From assembly GCA_036271315.1 (NCBI GenBank), contig DATBAV010000036.1, positions 122,553 through 186,552 of the forward strand: a DNA stretch of 64,000 nucleotides, given 5' to 3'. Within the stretch, counting starts at the first letter, position 1. The number at the start of each line of letters is the position of its first letter. The position numbers and the translations under genes were made by a program. Below, piece by piece: positions 7,933 through 15,865 of the stretch. Under the pieces are notes generated by a model that was not told the DNA's origin, ran no database searches, and worked only from the letters and a program-made list of their open reading frames with translations. The DNA is from VRUE01 sp036271315 (GTDB lineage Bacteria; Actinomycetota; Thermoleophilia; Solirubrobacterales; 70-9).

Positions 7933-8289
7933 ATGGCTGACGAGAACCCTACGGGTCGCGGCGCTGTCGTCGCCCTCCAAATACCAATTGATCAAGTCCG
8001 CTTCCTACGCGGGCTCTTTAGGAGTGCCCGAGCAGGCATCCGGCAAGAGCTGAAGGAATATTCGAAGCAGCTCAAAGAGCCGGCGCGCCTGTATAGAGAA
8101 GGCGCCGCCTACGGGCGGCTTTTGAGGGCGCTGGACGAGCTGGTGATCATCCCCGACGCCGATGTGCGTGACGTGCTCGGCGACCTCGCCCACATCATCG
8201 ACGGCAGCAACGAGTACAGCCGCGTTGTCGCGGAGCACAAGGCGCTGCACGGTCTGCTCGGCCAGCTCAAGGGAGGTGGGAGCCGATGA
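7933..8289 (+). CDS. Small helical protein of unknown function
   Basis: A 118-aa protein that I do not recognise. It is predicted to be almost all helix. A basic amphipathic stretch (FRSARAGIRQELKEYSKQLK) is followed by YREGAAYGRLLRALDELVI and an acidic segment, and the C-terminus is glycine-rich. ATG 7933 was chosen over upstream in-frame starts because AAAGGAG ends 12 nt before it, while the sequence further upstream is non-coding in character. Its stop overlaps the ATG of the next HTH gene by 4 bp (ATGA), so the two form an operon and may work together. Confidence 0.65.
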   Translation: MADENPTGRGAVVALQIPIDQVRFLRGLFRSARAGIRQELKEYSKQLKEPARLYREGAAYGRLLRALDELVIIPDADVRDVLGDLAHIIDGSNEYSRVVAEHKALHGLLGQLKGGGSR

Positions 8290-8552
8290 GCAACGTCGCC
8301 GCCCGCTTCGGGGAGAACATGGCCCGCCAGCGCGAGCGAGTGGGCATCACCCAAGAGGTGCTGAGCTTCCGTGCCTCGCTGCACCGCACCGAGATCGGCC
8401 TGCTTGAGCGCGGCGGTCGAATCCCCCGCATCGACACGATGGTAAAGCTCAGGGACGCGCTCGAAGTCACGAGCGACGACCTGCTTGCCGGGATCTTCTG
8501 GACCCCTGGCGACTTCCGGCGGGGCGGGTTCGTGGAGCGGAGTGAGGACTGA
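8286..8552 (+). CDS. XRE-family HTH regulator
   Basis: An 88-aa protein with a clear cro/C1 helix-turn-helix: FGENMARQRERVGITQEVLS, then FRASLHRTEIGLLERGGRIP, then IDTMVKLRDALEVTSDDLL. A short C-terminal tail (IFWTPGDFRRGGFVERSED) resembles that of many actinobacterial XRE proteins. It overlaps the preceding small gene by 4 bp. It is convergent with the large nuclease-like gene that ends at 8616. It is likely a local repressor of the accessory island. Confidence 0.85.
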   Translation: MSNVAARFGENMARQRERVGITQEVLSFRASLHRTEIGLLERGGRIPRIDTMVKLRDALEVTSDDLLAGIFWTPGDFRRGGFVERSED

Positions 8553-8615
8553 TGGCAGAAAACAGTCGCACTTGATCATGGATCATGACCTCGGTGAGGC
8601 GCCGCATCCCCGGGC

Positions 8616-10769
8616 TCAGCCGAGTGGCGGCTGCTCCACAGAGCAGGAGAGACTTCCGCTCTCCAGCGGGCCCTGGAAGGCCAGCGCGACCCGGCGTATC
8701 GGCTTCTCAAGATCGGGGTCCGGCTCACGGAAGCTGGCCTCGAGCGTCCCGGTCCTGATCGTCAACTCGGTTTCGATGTCTGCGGCCGGTCGTACTGAGG
8801 CGGCCGCGACCGCTCCGCGCTTCAGCTTCTCGTCGAGGCCGTCCATTAGTTCCGCGCCCTGCTCGGGGTGGAGGTCGAGGAGGGCCATTGAGGCGACGAG
8901 CCACCCGGGTGGGCGTTCGCGGTCGAGCAACTGCACCAAGGGTCTGACGGCAAGCTCGGCGGGGGGCATATCGGGGTCAAACCTGCCGCGCCGGGCGTCG
9001 CTGACGAACAGCGTGCGGCTGTCGAACTCGCCCTCCTGGGCGGTGGAGACGATTTCGATCGCCCGGGCGGCACCCTGGTTGCGATAGAAGCGAAACCAGT
9101 CGGCCTCGTTTCCGATCCTCATCTCTCCGATGGAGGCGAGGCGCTGGCGAACGAGGATGTAGTGGAGAAGTTCGACCCCGAGTGGCAGTTCCTCGGCAAA
9201 CCAGCTGAGATCGTCGATGTTGACGATCCAGGGCCAGTCCTCCGGCGCGACCCCGGTCGGCTCGCGGTCCATCAACTCCCAGAGCTTCGACGATGGGCCG
9301 GAGAGATCCTCGAGGGTGACCGCGATCGGCACGCTTCGCGAGAGCTGGTCCCGGTCGACCTCGACCGTGGCGGTCGAGTCATCGACTCCCCGTACCGGGC
9401 GCCCCGAGGCGAGCGCCGCCCGCGTGCGCTCAGCCTGTTCAATCGCCTCGAAGAGGAGGCGATTGAAGGCCTTGGCTAGCGCCTGGGGCTGTCCACCGCG
9501 CGCCGCCGGGGAGAGGCCGCCCGCCTTCGCCTCACAAGCGAGGGCGATTCGGTCGATCACGATCAGGCCGTCTCCCTCGGGCAGCTTCTGCTCTCCCTCC
9601 TTCGGGTCCTCGTAAGAGAGGGTCCGCAGGCTGAGGTTCGGCTTCAGAGCGTCATCGAGGATCTCCCTGGTTCGCTTCTCCAGATAGGCGGCGCGGTGGC
9701 TCTGGTAGCTCTCGGGTAGGTCGCCGTTCTCGCGCAGCGCGTCCTCGAGCAGGCCGCGGACCGTGTAGATGACGTCGTAGGGGACCGGGACGATCCAGTT
9801 GCCAGCGCCGTCCTCGATCAGCGGGCGGGAGCGAAAAACGCGGATCTGCTGCCAGGGGTCGCCGTTGCGAATATCGCCGAATCCAATTTTCAGTCGCTGG
9901 AAGAATGCCTCGACGTTCTCGGCGGGGAAGCCGACGATCTCCGCGACCTGGGCGGGCGTTACCGCCAGCGCCGAGCCGAGGCCGGGGTGAACGATCAGGC
10001 CGAGCTCCGGTGGCTCTTTTTGGTCGGCGCGCCTCTGTAGCTCTTCGCGAACCTGCATCGGATCCAGGCCCTCATCGAGCCCGAAGTAGGCGCTCATGGC
10101 GCTGCCTTTTGCCAGCGAGAGCGCCGTGCAGATCGCCGCTGCCGTCAGCGCGGTGAAGCCGAGACACTCATACAGCGTTTCCTCGAAGGGCTCAAAAAGC
10201 GCGACGAGCCGATTGATCTCGCGGTCGGGGGGAACCGGGTCGTGGGCGAAGAGCTGCTCGTTCATGTAGCCGAACTGCGCTTGCTGTTGGGCCTGAGTCA
10301 GCTTCTCGGAGCCCCTCGGCAGACTCCCCTCTGCGTCTCTGGATGCCATCAGCGTCATGTTGAGGAGAAAGTCCAAGGGTTGGATCTCCCCCGACCAGCC
10401 GTGTGCGTTGTCCTGCGCCGGGCCGGCGGCGCGCTCGGCGCGGCGAAGCAGGGTCACCGCGCCGTACTCGACTACGTAGCTGTCGAGGCGGCGCTGGGTG
10501 CCGGAGTCATCGTGTCTATTTAGGTAGGCGGCGAGGCCCAGGGAGGAGATTGCGTCGAAAGCGTCCACGGGTGCGAGCCAGGCGTCCAGTTCTGAGCGCA
10601 GGCCAGCCAAGTCGGCCTCCGGGGAGCCCTGTCCCTTGAGGCGATCCCGGAGGGTGTTGAGCTCCTCCCATGCCGCCTTCGAGGCCTTCTCGCGTTGCTG
10701 AGTCTGGCGGCGATGGCGTGCTCGTTTCTGGCGGTCGCGTTTCTTTGCCTTTGATCCTCCCTTTGCCAA
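8616..10769 (-). CDS. Large protein with a candidate PD-(D/E)XK nuclease motif
   Basis: About 717 residues; I do not recognise the full-length family. The N-terminus is extremely basic (KAKKRDRQKRARHRRQTQQR) and is followed by ~350 residues of mainly helical sequence. In the second half, the segment GLIVIDRIALACEAKAGG gives D...E-x-K spacing typical of PD-(D/E)XK nucleases. It is preceded by YLEKRTREILDDAL and followed by a helix with Q and K, which also fits the fold. The C-terminal ~200 residues are alpha/beta without known motifs. The start chosen is TTG at 10769. No ATG or GTG lies nearby in frame, and longer versions would run into the divergent gene. Context suggests a defence or DNA-processing role, but this is inference. 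Confidence 0.6.
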   Translation of the reverse strand: MAKGGSKAKKRDRQKRARHRRQTQQREKASKAAWEELNTLRDRLKGQGSPEADLAGLRSELDAWLAPVDAFDAISSLGLAAYLNRHDDSGTQRRLDSYVVEYGAVTLLRRAERAAGPAQDNAHGWSGEIQPLDFLLNMTLMASRDAEGSLPRGSEKLTQAQQQAQFGYMNEQLFAHDPVPPDREINRLVALFEPFEETLYECLGFTALTAAAICTALSLAKGSAMSAYFGLDEGLDPMQVREELQRRADQKEPPELGLIVHPGLGSALAVTPAQVAEIVGFPAENVEAFFQRLKIGFGDIRNGDPWQQIRVFRSRPLIEDGAGNWIVPVPYDVIYTVRGLLEDALRENGDLPESYQSHRAAYLEKRTREILDDALKPNLSLRTLSYEDPKEGEQKLPEGDGLIVIDRIALACEAKAGGLSPAARGGQPQALAKAFNRLLFEAIEQAERTRAALASGRPVRGVDDSTATVEVDRDQLSRSVPIAVTLEDLSGPSSKLWELMDREPTGVAPEDWPWIVNIDDLSWFAEELPLGVELLHYILVRQRLASIGEMRIGNEADWFRFYRNQGAARAIEIVSTAQEGEFDSRTLFVSDARRGRFDPDMPPAELAVRPLVQLLDRERPPGWLVASMALLDLHPEQGAELMDGLDEKLKRGAVAAASVRPAADIETELTIRTGTLEASFREPDPDLEKPIRRVALAFQGPLESGSLSCSVEQPPLG

Positions 10770-10856
10770 AGTCGGTAAAGGGTGGCATTTGCGGAATTTG
10801 ACCGAGCTGTCGCTCCCTGGCGGGGGAACGTCCGTCGAGACCTGAATGATGGATAT

Positions 10857-12104
10857 GTGTCGGAACTCACAAGCCCTACGTCGCGCCCAGTGGTCCAGTG
10901 GGTGAGCCGCGCCACTGCGCCTCTTGCGCGCGCTTTGCCGGTGGCCGGTCCGATTGGCGCGATTGCGACCTCGATCCGGGGTGCCGCTCACTTGGAGAAC
11001 ACGATCTCCGTAGCGGGAGAGCACGGCCTAGGGGTCTTTGTCGATACAGAGGCCTGGCGCACCCAGCTCGAGCCCGACGATCCGGCGCGTGCAGAGGAGT
11101 TCCGGCGAGTAGGCCTAGATTGGACGCCGAATAAGCGCTTCGTGCCGAGCGAGACGAGGATCTCGGGCGCCGATCGCAATCAGATCGTCGCAAGTCATCG
11201 CGATGCCCAGGTCAGCGCCGGAGGGACCTTGCTGGTTTCGCCATGTCACCGGGTGCGGGAGACCGCGTCCCTGAGTCGCGGCCGGCGCCTGGACATTGCC
11301 CTCGCTCACGATTTCACGACGCTGGCCCGCAGCTCCGGCGGCGCTCACCCGACTCCGCAGCGGGGGCTGCCTCGGAGCGTAGCCGTGGCCCTCGCGGTCG
11401 ACGCCCGCTCGCTGGAGCCGAAGGTGATCGAGGAGCTGATCGCCGGTTACCGGGAGGTCGACGCCGATCTCTTCTGGATCTGGGTGTGGAACTTCGACCC
11501 CAACGCAAAACAGTACGACCGGGTGCGATCGCTGGCCGGAGGGCTTCAAAACGCGAGCCAGACGCCGTGCCTGCTTGGCGGAATTGGCGGCCTCTACGAG
11601 GCGGCACTGCGCAATCAGGTTGCCGCGGTTTGCCAGGGCTGGGGACGAAGCCAGTTGAAGTTTCCGCCGCCCGACCCGCCCGAGGTGGTCGAGGACGAAG
11701 ACGAGGATGCCGGGTGGGGGGTGCACGTCTTCCATCCGGGAATTCTGGGGACGACCAAGATCGGCGTTGACAAGCATGGCGTCGACAACGAAGCACCGCT
11801 TCGAAGGCTCTTTCGACTGCAACCCTGCCACTGCGGTCATCATCGCCCAGACGAGGTGCCAGCTGCCCAGCCTGATCGTCACGCCCACAATCGCCACTGT
11901 GTCGAGGAGGCAGCGGTGGCGGCGCTTCGCCTCGATCCCGCCGAGTCCAGTGTCGAGTTCGCCGAGATCGTCACAGCGGCCGAAGAAATGCGTGCCCGGC
12001 TTGAGCTCAGCCCTCTACGGACCGGGTGGCGCAAGGCCACAGAAGTCGTCCCGACGGCCCCGGGTGTCGAGCTGCCGGGCGATCTTTGGCGTCGCAGCGC
12101 CTAG
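10857..12104 (+). CDS. Predicted TIM-barrel protein with C-terminal Cys/His zinc motif (TGT/DpdA-like?)
   Basis: About 415 residues from GTG 10857. An upstream GTG at 10782 is in frame but overlaps the promoter space of the divergent gene. The middle reads like successive barrel strands: VAVALAVDA, LFWIWVWNFDP, TPCLLGGIGGLYEAAL and VAAVCQGWG. The C-terminal region has CHCGHH, then ~20 residues, then HNRHC, which resembles the zinc site of tRNA-guanine transglycosylase-like proteins. A substrate cannot be named. It is divergent from the PD-(D/E)XK-like gene with an ~87-bp gap and ends tail-to-tail with the next gene. An RNA- or DNA-base modification role is possible but unproven. Confidence 0.45.
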   Translation: MSELTSPTSRPVVQWVSRATAPLARALPVAGPIGAIATSIRGAAHLENTISVAGEHGLGVFVDTEAWRTQLEPDDPARAEEFRRVGLDWTPNKRFVPSETRISGADRNQIVASHRDAQVSAGGTLLVSPCHRVRETASLSRGRRLDIALAHDFTTLARSSGGAHPTPQRGLPRSVAVALAVDARSLEPKVIEELIAGYREVDADLFWIWVWNFDPNAKQYDRVRSLAGGLQNASQTPCLLGGIGGLYEAALRNQVAAVCQGWGRSQLKFPPPDPPEVVEDEDEDAGWGVHVFHPGILGTTKIGVDKHGVDNEAPLRRLFRLQPCHCGHHRPDEVPAAQPDRHAHNRHCVEEAAVAALRLDPAESSVEFAEIVTAAEEMRARLELSPLRTGWRKATEVVPTAPGVELPGDLWRRSA

Positions 12105-12871
12105 CGCGTTGCGGTGATGAGCTCGTCGGCGAGCGCCTGCATCGCGCTGCGGTAGGCCCATGCTCCCATCAGCTCACCGCGATAGAGGGCGGCGATCTCC
12201 CAGTCGATGGCTAGCCCGAGCTCTTCTGCGTTTGCCGCCGTCTGCCGAAAGACGTCATGACCAAGGAGCCGATCAATCAGGCGAGTAGGAAGGGCGGCTC
12301 GTGGAGATCGCAGCGGCGACTTCGAGTTTCGCTCGCAGTCCTCGCCACGAGTGAGGTGGCGCAAGTAGGCGTGGTGGGCGGCCCACAGCTCGGCCGTCGG
12401 TCGTGCCTGCGCTCCGATGGAGTCGAGGAGCGACTCCGCCTCCGCGCGCCCCATCTGCCGTAGGTCCGCGAGGATCAGCCGCCGCTCCGCAACCAGGGCG
12501 ATTGCAGTGTCTGCGTTCAGCCCGCGCGCCCGGGCCTCCCTTCGGATCGGCTCCAGCGCGACGCCGTCGGCAAACGTCCACAACTCAACGTGGTCGCCGG
12601 GCCGCCGCGAGAGCGAGCGTTCGCCGCTCCTGGGGGGCCATTCACCCTCCTCCATCCCATGGGGCGCCAAGCCGAAGTCCGCGTCATCCACGGCGCCTTC
12701 GATCAGGGTCAGGGTTGGTCGGTCTTCGGGCACGACGGAACCTCGTCCCTCCCAGAACGACCGAGTCGAAGTCCAGGCAGGTCGCTTCGCCTGACAACAC
12801 GGGCATTCGTCGGCGCCGGCCGCGATCCTGCCAAAGTGTGTAGTGTGTGGCACATTGTGCAAGGAAGCCAC
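12101..12871 (-). CDS. Unrecognised protein with N-terminal CPCC motif
   Basis: A frame of 256 codons from GTG 12871. I do not recognise it. Near the N-terminus, GADECPCCQAKRPAW looks like half of a zinc site or a redox motif, followed by TSTRSFWEGRG. The middle contains DHVELWTFADGVALEPIRRE, and the C-terminal half is helical with many Ala, Leu and Arg. Its stop overlaps the stop of the convergent TIM-barrel gene by 3 bp. Its start region overlaps a perfect 8-bp dyad shared with the divergent gene at 12889. The start codon is uncertain. It probably belongs with the neighbouring accessory genes. Confidence 0.55.
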   Translation of the reverse strand: MASLHNVPHTTHFGRIAAGADECPCCQAKRPAWTSTRSFWEGRGSVVPEDRPTLTLIEGAVDDADFGLAPHGMEEGEWPPRSGERSLSRRPGDHVELWTFADGVALEPIRREARARGLNADTAIALVAERRLILADLRQMGRAEAESLLDSIGAQARPTAELWAAHHAYLRHLTRGEDCERNSKSPLRSPRAALPTRLIDRLLGHDVFRQTAANAEELGLAIDWEIAALYRGELMGAWAYRSAMQALADELITATR

Positions 12872-12874
12872 ACA
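12844..12874. promoter_or_regulatory. Dyad in the divergent promoter region
   Basis: TGTGTGGC (12844-12851) and GCCACACA (12867-12874) form a perfect 8-bp inverted repeat with a 15-nt centre. It lies between, and partly inside, the starts of two divergent genes. This is a candidate operator for joint regulation. Confidence 0.4.
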
Positions 12875-12888
12875 TCGAAAGGCATCCA

Positions 12889-13374
12889 GTGAACCCCGAA
12901 AAGTGGATCGACCAGCTAGTCGACCTCATCGCCCCCAAGCTTGTTCAGCGAGGTTTCGTCCAGAAAGCCGGCCCTCCGGACGCGGCCGCGGCCGCGTCGA
13001 CCTCGGTGCTCGCATCATCTGCATATGACCACGCCACGTGTCAGCAGTTCCTGAACGGTCACCATCTCGGCGATAGTGTCCTCGCGCGGGCCAGGGTCTT
13101 CTTCGGACAGATCGCCGAAAAAGGGGAGATCAATTCGGTCGAACTCGTCGCGGCTTTGGACCTCAAGGGCCCGACCAGCATCCCGGCCAACCTGACCAAT
13201 CCCTTGAAGAAGTCAGCCCGTCGTCTGAAAATCGACGAGCCTTGGACATGGGCTGAGACGCCGGACGGGACGCGGACGATCTGGAAGGATCGTGACGGAA
13301 TCGCAGCCCGGATGGTCGAGGTGATCGAGGAAGAGCGGAAGAACCGAGAACTGGTGTGGAGCCACTCGGCTTGA
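12889..13374 (+). CDS. Unrecognised small soluble protein
   Basis: A 161-aa protein from GTG 12889, chosen because GAAAGG lies just upstream and MxPEKWIDQLVDLIAPKLVQ gives a credible N-terminus. I do not recognise a family. The central part (QFLNGHHLGDSVLARARVFF, EINSVELVAALDLKGPTSIP, NPLKKSARRL) looks like a helix-turn-helix or winged-helix-like fold. The segment DEPWTWAETPDGTRTIWKDR would be beta. It could be a small DNA-binding regulator of the divergent CPCC gene. Confidence 0.55.
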   Translation: MNPEKWIDQLVDLIAPKLVQRGFVQKAGPPDAAAAASTSVLASSAYDHATCQQFLNGHHLGDSVLARARVFFGQIAEKGEINSVELVAALDLKGPTSIPANLTNPLKKSARRLKIDEPWTWAETPDGTRTIWKDRDGIAARMVEVIEEERKNRELVWSHSA

Positions 13375-13963
13375 AGTCGCCTCGACTGGCAGCCACCAAA
13401 GCTTGGCGCAATTCCGTCCCCATAGCTATCCCCATGGATGCAGAAGAGAGGCAATATGCAGGTACTTTGCCACCGTGTCCGTCGAGATGATGACCGAGGA
13501 CGCCAAGTTCGCACTTGGGTTCTAGTGCGGATTGCGGTCCTACGGGGTCGGTTTCCCGTTCATCACGGTGCCGAGCTGAGCAAACTTTTCTTGGGCTTTA
13601 GAGACTACGTCCGCCTCGAGCTGGATCAGCGGGGCGCTCCCGGCCTGAGCAGCGTGAGAGCGCCCCGGTTCGTCGAGTCACCGGTCCGCTAGGCGGACTT
13701 GTGGATATGGAGCAGGGGTACGACCTGCTCCGTCGCGCTGATGCGCATACGTCTCACCTCCCTTCCGGCGTTGCTGGGGCCGGCGCGTTTTGGCCTCCCT
13801 GGCCGGCGCCACCGGCTCAGCAACGATTGCGCAAAAAGCGCCTCACCGGTTGAGGAAAAGCGATGCAAATGGATAACGACGCTCTATCAATGTGCTTTGA
13901 TTGCGCCGTTCAGGATGGATTGAGCAATAGGTCGGAAACCGATTCCCGAACAAGGAGCTGGAA
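13375..13963. other. Gene-free stretch at the end of the accessory island
   Basis: About 590 bp with no convincing gene. A stretch of ~45 codons on the minus strand (13540-13677) reads as plausible protein (ending EKFAQLGTVMNGKPTP) but has no start codon, so it may be a remnant. GC content is lower near 13830-13930. A hairpin-forming segment lies at 13770-13824. No tRNA or attachment-site duplication was recognised. Confidence 0.5.
13770..13824. repeat. Interrupted inverted repeat / potential RNA hairpin
   Basis: GTTGCTG (13770-13776) pairs with CAGCAAC (13818-13824). Just inside, GCCGG pairs with CCGGC, and a smaller GGCC-TCCCT-GGCC hairpin fills the centre. It lies ~140 bp upstream of the ArsR-type gene. 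It could be a terminator or a leader structure. Confidence 0.3.
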
Positions 13964-14677
13964 GTGGGGAACACAAAGGGCAAGGGGCACCAGAGGAACG
14001 AGCAGACTTACCGAGCCAACAAGCGAGCGCGCGAGGAAACCTCTGGACTGATCGATCCTCGCTTGCGCAAGGCGCTCTCGCACGAGCTGCGGGTGCAGAT
14101 ACTCACGGTCGCTAATCAACGCGAGGTCAGCCCCAGCGAATTCTCCGAGGAATTAGATGTCCCGCTCTCCAATGTCTCCTACCACTTCCGCAAACTGCTC
14201 GAGTACGACTGCATCGAGCTGACCCGCGAAGTCCCCGTTCGCGGCAGCCACGAACATCGCTATGTCGGCACGCGCCGAGGATTGATCAGCGACGGCGATT
14301 GGGCCCAGCTCGGCAAGGGCACTCAAGCGGGCGTCCGTATCGCCGGCTTCCAGGATTTGATCAACCGCTGCACTCAAGCTGTCGAAGGCGAGACCTTCGA
14401 CGCTCGGGAGGACGCTGCCTTCTACTGGGTACCAATGAGCTTGGATGAGATCGGCTGGGAAAAGATGCAGGCAGCGATCCGGCGCGTCATCGGCGAAGTC
14501 GAGGAGTTCGAAGTCGAAAGCACCCAACGCGCCGCCGATGGCGAGAGCAAGACCTTCCCGGCTACCTTTGGAGTCCTCGGCTTCGAGTCTCCGGCCAAAC
14601 CCAACTGGGACCGACGCAGGCCCACAAAAGCAGGCGAGGTGAAGCCCAAGAGACGGGTTAGGGCCCCGAAGAAGTAA
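13964..14677 (+). CDS. ArsR-type winged-helix regulator
   Basis: A 237-aa protein from GTG 13964 with a good AAGGAG ribosome binding site 8 bases upstream. Residues ~30-105 form an ArsR-like winged helix: DPRLRKALSHELRVQILTVA, then SPSEFSEELDVPLSNVSYHF and RKLLEYDCIELTREVPVRG. The ~100-residue middle domain has no metal-binding cysteines and is probably an oligomerisation or ligand domain. The C-terminus is basic (KPKRRVRAPKK). The ArsR label describes the DNA-binding fold only, and the signal sensed is unknown. It stands alone between the accessory island and the next membrane gene. Confidence 0.8.
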   Translation: MGNTKGKGHQRNEQTYRANKRAREETSGLIDPRLRKALSHELRVQILTVANQREVSPSEFSEELDVPLSNVSYHFRKLLEYDCIELTREVPVRGSHEHRYVGTRRGLISDGDWAQLGKGTQAGVRIAGFQDLINRCTQAVEGETFDAREDAAFYWVPMSLDEIGWEKMQAAIRRVIGEVEEFEVESTQRAADGESKTFPATFGVLGFESPAKPNWDRRRPTKAGEVKPKRRVRAPKK

Positions 14678-14846
14678 GCAGTCTCCTTTTTCAGGGCCAA
14701 AATCTTCCTGGAGAGTCGATGCGGAGGTGAGGTTGAAGAAGATCGAAGGCAGCAGCAACCAGGTCAAGAGGATTCCCTGCCTTCGAAGATCAATCGGCAC
14801 AGCGTCGTGTGACTGCTGAGACTGGCATGACAAAGTGGAATCCTTC

Positions 14847-15788
14847 ATGACGGAACCTCGATCCGCCTACCGGCTCGTCCGCGCAGCACTTGAGTTGTAT
14901 TTGCGCTATCCGCTGCTCTTCTTGGTTCTTGCCGCCGGGGTCATCGTGCCCTATGAGGCGATCGTCCTCGCGGCCACAGGCGCAGGCCCATTCGCCCAAG
15001 GCTCCCTCAGCTTCGGCGCTAGCTCCCTGCTGACGCTCATCGGGCTGGCCTTGATTGGACCGCTGGTCTCGGCGCTGCACGTTCACGCGGTCAGCGAGGT
15101 ATTGGAGGGGCGAGAGCCCCGGCTGGCTTCCGTGGCCCGCCGGGGGCTGCGCGTGCTTCCGGTGGTCGCGGCGGCGGAGATCGTCGCATGGCTCGGAATC
15201 GCCCTGGGATTCTTGGCATTTGTCGTTCCCGGAATCATCTTGTTGCTGCGTTGGTATGTGGTCGCCCAGGCCGCCGCAATCGAGCACGAAGGCTGGTCCC
15301 CCGCGCTGCGTCGAAGTCGTCAGCTGACCGCAAGCCATTACCGACACCTGATCGTGTTCGCGATCTACGTCGCCTTGATTACCTTCGTGCCAACGTTGCT
15401 GGTCGGATTCGCCTTCGGACACGAAACCACAACCGTGGCATCGTTCTTGGTCGGCGTGGCCCTCCGAGTCGTTACCTGGTCCCTTAGTGCTCTCGCGGCA
15501 GCACTCATGTACTTCGATCTTCGTGCCCGCTGGGCCTCTACCGTGGCGCAGCCCGGTCCGGCCCCGGCCGCACCCGCGGGAGGCGACCCCCCGCAGATCG
15601 GCCAAAGCTGGGATCCAAGGCGTTACTCCGACCAGGATCGACCGAAGGGCTGGTACATCGATCCAGGCTCTCCCGACCGAATGCGCTACTGGAGGACTGG
15701 CGATTTACCGGGGTGGGAAGGCACCACGGGGACGCCTAAAAAGGTGAGACGGGAGTGGCAAGAGGAGCTCCCGGATGACGCCTCGTAG
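14847..15788 (+). CDS. Multi-pass membrane protein with C-terminal DUF2510 domain
   Basis: About 313 residues. The first ~225 contain five or six membrane segments, for example YPLLFLVLAAGVIVPYEAIV, LLTLIGLALIGPLVSALHVH and IVAWLGIALGFLAFVVPGII. Between them lies WYVVAQAAAIEHEGWSPALR followed by RSRQL, typical of the GPDPase-type membrane domain family (DUF975/DUF7847-like). A Pro/Ala linker leads to a DUF2510 module (RPKGWYIDPGSPDRMRYWRT), an actinobacterial domain of unknown function. ATG 14847 was preferred over the in-frame GTG at 14835. Function unknown; perhaps envelope stress or sorting. Confidence 0.8.
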   Translation: MTEPRSAYRLVRAALELYLRYPLLFLVLAAGVIVPYEAIVLAATGAGPFAQGSLSFGASSLLTLIGLALIGPLVSALHVHAVSEVLEGREPRLASVARRGLRVLPVVAAAEIVAWLGIALGFLAFVVPGIILLLRWYVVAQAAAIEHEGWSPALRRSRQLTASHYRHLIVFAIYVALITFVPTLLVGFAFGHETTTVASFLVGVALRVVTWSLSALAAALMYFDLRARWASTVAQPGPAPAAPAGGDPPQIGQSWDPRRYSDQDRPKGWYIDPGSPDRMRYWRTGDLPGWEGTTGTPKKVRREWQEELPDDAS

Positions 15789-15865
15789 AGGCTACTGTGC
15801 TACTCAGTGCTGACGGGACCGTCGCGAGTGATTAGTTTCTCGATCCCGCTTCGGCTCGGCGGCCA

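Noticed and set aside
13540..13677. A ~45-codon minus-strand stretch that reads like protein
   Set aside because: No start codon and too short to place in a family; kept only as a possible remnant.
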